Notes under the pieces: generated by a model
Database searches by the model: none
Told to the model about the DNA's origin: nothing
What the model saw: the letters and a program-made list of their open reading frames with translations, nothing else
Part shown: piece by piece, positions 48,398-49,347 of the stretch
How the letters are laid out: each line of letters begins with the position of its first letter
Position numbering within the stretch: position 1 is the stretch's first letter
Translations under genes and position numbers: made by a program
Source of the DNA: a virus
Length of the DNA: 49,347 nt
IMG/VR virus record: IMGVR_UViG_3300025543_000044
Location: 1 to 49,347 of that record
Reading direction: 5' to 3' (one strand)

Positions 48398-49347
48398 TCA
48401 TACCAACAACTCCTTACTATGTTCGTGGCAGTCGCCATACCGTACCGCTGTAAACGCCTCACAATCTACGGGCAGTCCTTCAGCCCACTTGGGTAGCCAC
48501 CGCATTGCTTCTTCCATTGTTTTCTGTGCAACCTGTACCTCATCCAGTGGGGCAATAGCCGCTAATGAGTCATGCACAGTAAGCACGGGGCGATAGTGTT
48601 TGGCTACCCTCAGAGCTTGTTCCCCGATGATGCAGCGGGCTATACCTTGCGTCCAGTTTTCCACAGCTTTTCCACCGTATATGCGCGGGCGACCACGGCG
48701 AGTCTTGTAAGTGTACTCCCGCCCATCCTCTGTGGTTTCCAGCTTAAGGTCGTCATACCGCAGTATCAGCCCGGAGGGTAGCCGCACACCACATTCTTCT
48801 GGTACGACTTCAAGCACACCGGGCCTACCAACAGTCGTAAACTGCCCATGAGATAGTGCCTCAATAACTTTGCCCGCCTGCTTCCAAAGTGCAACGATCT
48901 TGGGGTTAGCTGCGCGATACACGGACACGATGCGACGGCACTCGTTAATGTCTACTTCTACACCGAAGGTCTTAAGCTGTTCTTGGAAGCGTACAGCCCC
49001 CATACCGTAGCCACACCCAAGTATAGTTGTCTTGCCGACAAACCGCTCCTCCTTGGTAACGTCATCCAGCTTCTTAGCATATATAGTCGCTGCCATTATG
49101 CTGTACACGTCCTCGCCCTTGGCGAACGCTTCTACCAAGTTAGTCTGCCCTGCTAACCATGCGAGTACCCGCGCCTCTATCTGCGAGGAATCGGCATCAA
49201 CGATGGCATAACCCTCGGGGGCCATAATAGCTCGCTTAAGTGTCTTGGCATTGGGGCCACGGCTAGGCAGGTTCTGTAGGTTGATCTTATCGTCACCGCC
49301 CCAGCGTCCTGTGTGTGCCGCGTAGTATCGTATCGGAACTGGCATCG
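48398..49347 (-). CDS. DNA polymerase, family A (C-terminal part)
   Basis: The reading frame continues beyond the window end, so only about 315 C-terminal residues are seen. They hold the polymerase palm and fingers: HTGRWGG with NLQNLPSRG, motif A DADSSQIEARVLAW, motif B around KTTILGCGYGMG, and motif C VHDS. The exonuclease domain, if present, lies outside. The methionine at 49345 is internal. The gene converges with the small plus-strand gene and is the phage replicase together with primase-helicase and SSB-like protein. Confidence 0.93.
   Translation of the reverse strand, partial: MPVPIRYYAAHTGRWGGDDKINLQNLPSRGPNAKTLKRAIMAPEGYAIVDADSSQIEARVLAWLAGQTNLVEAFAKGEDVYSIMAATIYAKKLDDVTKEERFVGKTTILGCGYGMGAVRFQEQLKTFGVEVDINECRRIVSVYRAANPKIVALWKQAGKVIEALSHGQFTTVGRPGVLEVVPEECGVRLPSGLILRYDDLKLETTEDGREYTYKTRRGRPRIYGGKAVENWTQGIARCIIGEQALRVAKHYRPVLTVHDSLAAIAPLDEVQVAQKTMEEAMRWLPKWAEGLPVDCEAFTAVRYGDCHEHSKELLV

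Overview
The window is a 49 kb piece of a tailed double-stranded DNA phage (Caudoviricetes). No bacterial housekeeping, ribosomal RNA or integrase genes are visible. Packaging, head and head-tail connector genes, a compact lysis cassette and very large internal or ejection-type proteins, with no sheath or tape-measure gene, point to a short-tailed podovirus-like virion. The phage-encoded DNA polymerase, primase-helicase and nuclease indicate lytic replication. Protein styles (acidic portal, zinc-ribbon protein between the adaptor genes, polyvalent giant protein, recurring M-x-x-G-G motif) resemble phages of marine or other aquatic bacteria; the host itself cannot be read from the sequence.

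Layout. 1-1512: two small minus-strand genes of unknown function, each followed by an intrinsic terminator, then a 520-base non-coding region carrying a good plus-strand promoter. 1513-11055, plus strand: four small unknown genes, terminase small and large subunits, portal, a GroES-like co-chaperonin, scaffold, capsid accessory proteins and a Mu gpT-like major capsid protein, closed by a strong terminator. 11101-25080, plus strand: a new promoter, virion accessory genes, two beta-helix-type proteins, connector/adaptor proteins, a tandem-repeat protein, a lysis cassette (M15 peptidase, holin candidates, overlapping Rz/Rz1-like spanins) and tail fibre, tail hub and receptor-binding candidates. 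25151-40497, plus strand: a histone-H1-like basic protein between 20-bp direct repeats, then four probable internal/ejection proteins ending in a 2,696-residue giant protein with a zinc-metalloprotease motif.

40496-49347 is mostly minus strand and holds the replication genes, converging on the structural genes at a hairpin terminator: archaeo-eukaryotic-type primase fused to an ATPase, an SSB-like protein with an acidic tail, a small HTH protein, a SNF2-type helicase with an 18-codon leader ORF, an HNH-like basic protein, a Cas4/RecB-like nuclease and a family A DNA polymerase cut by the window end. One small plus-strand membrane-protein gene (48124-48360) sits among them with its own flanking signals.

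Together the replication genes would synthesise the genome, TerS/TerL pump it through the portal into a scaffold-templated head whose folding may be helped by the phage co-chaperonin, the adaptors and tail hub close the head, the fibre and spike proteins bind the host, and the internal proteins are probably ejected to cross the envelope. The most unusual points are the giant zincin protein, a short INDDPEAWQ-type module repeated across two neighbouring proteins, a nine-copy tandem-repeat protein, and a basic-protein gene apparently inserted by duplicating its gene junction.
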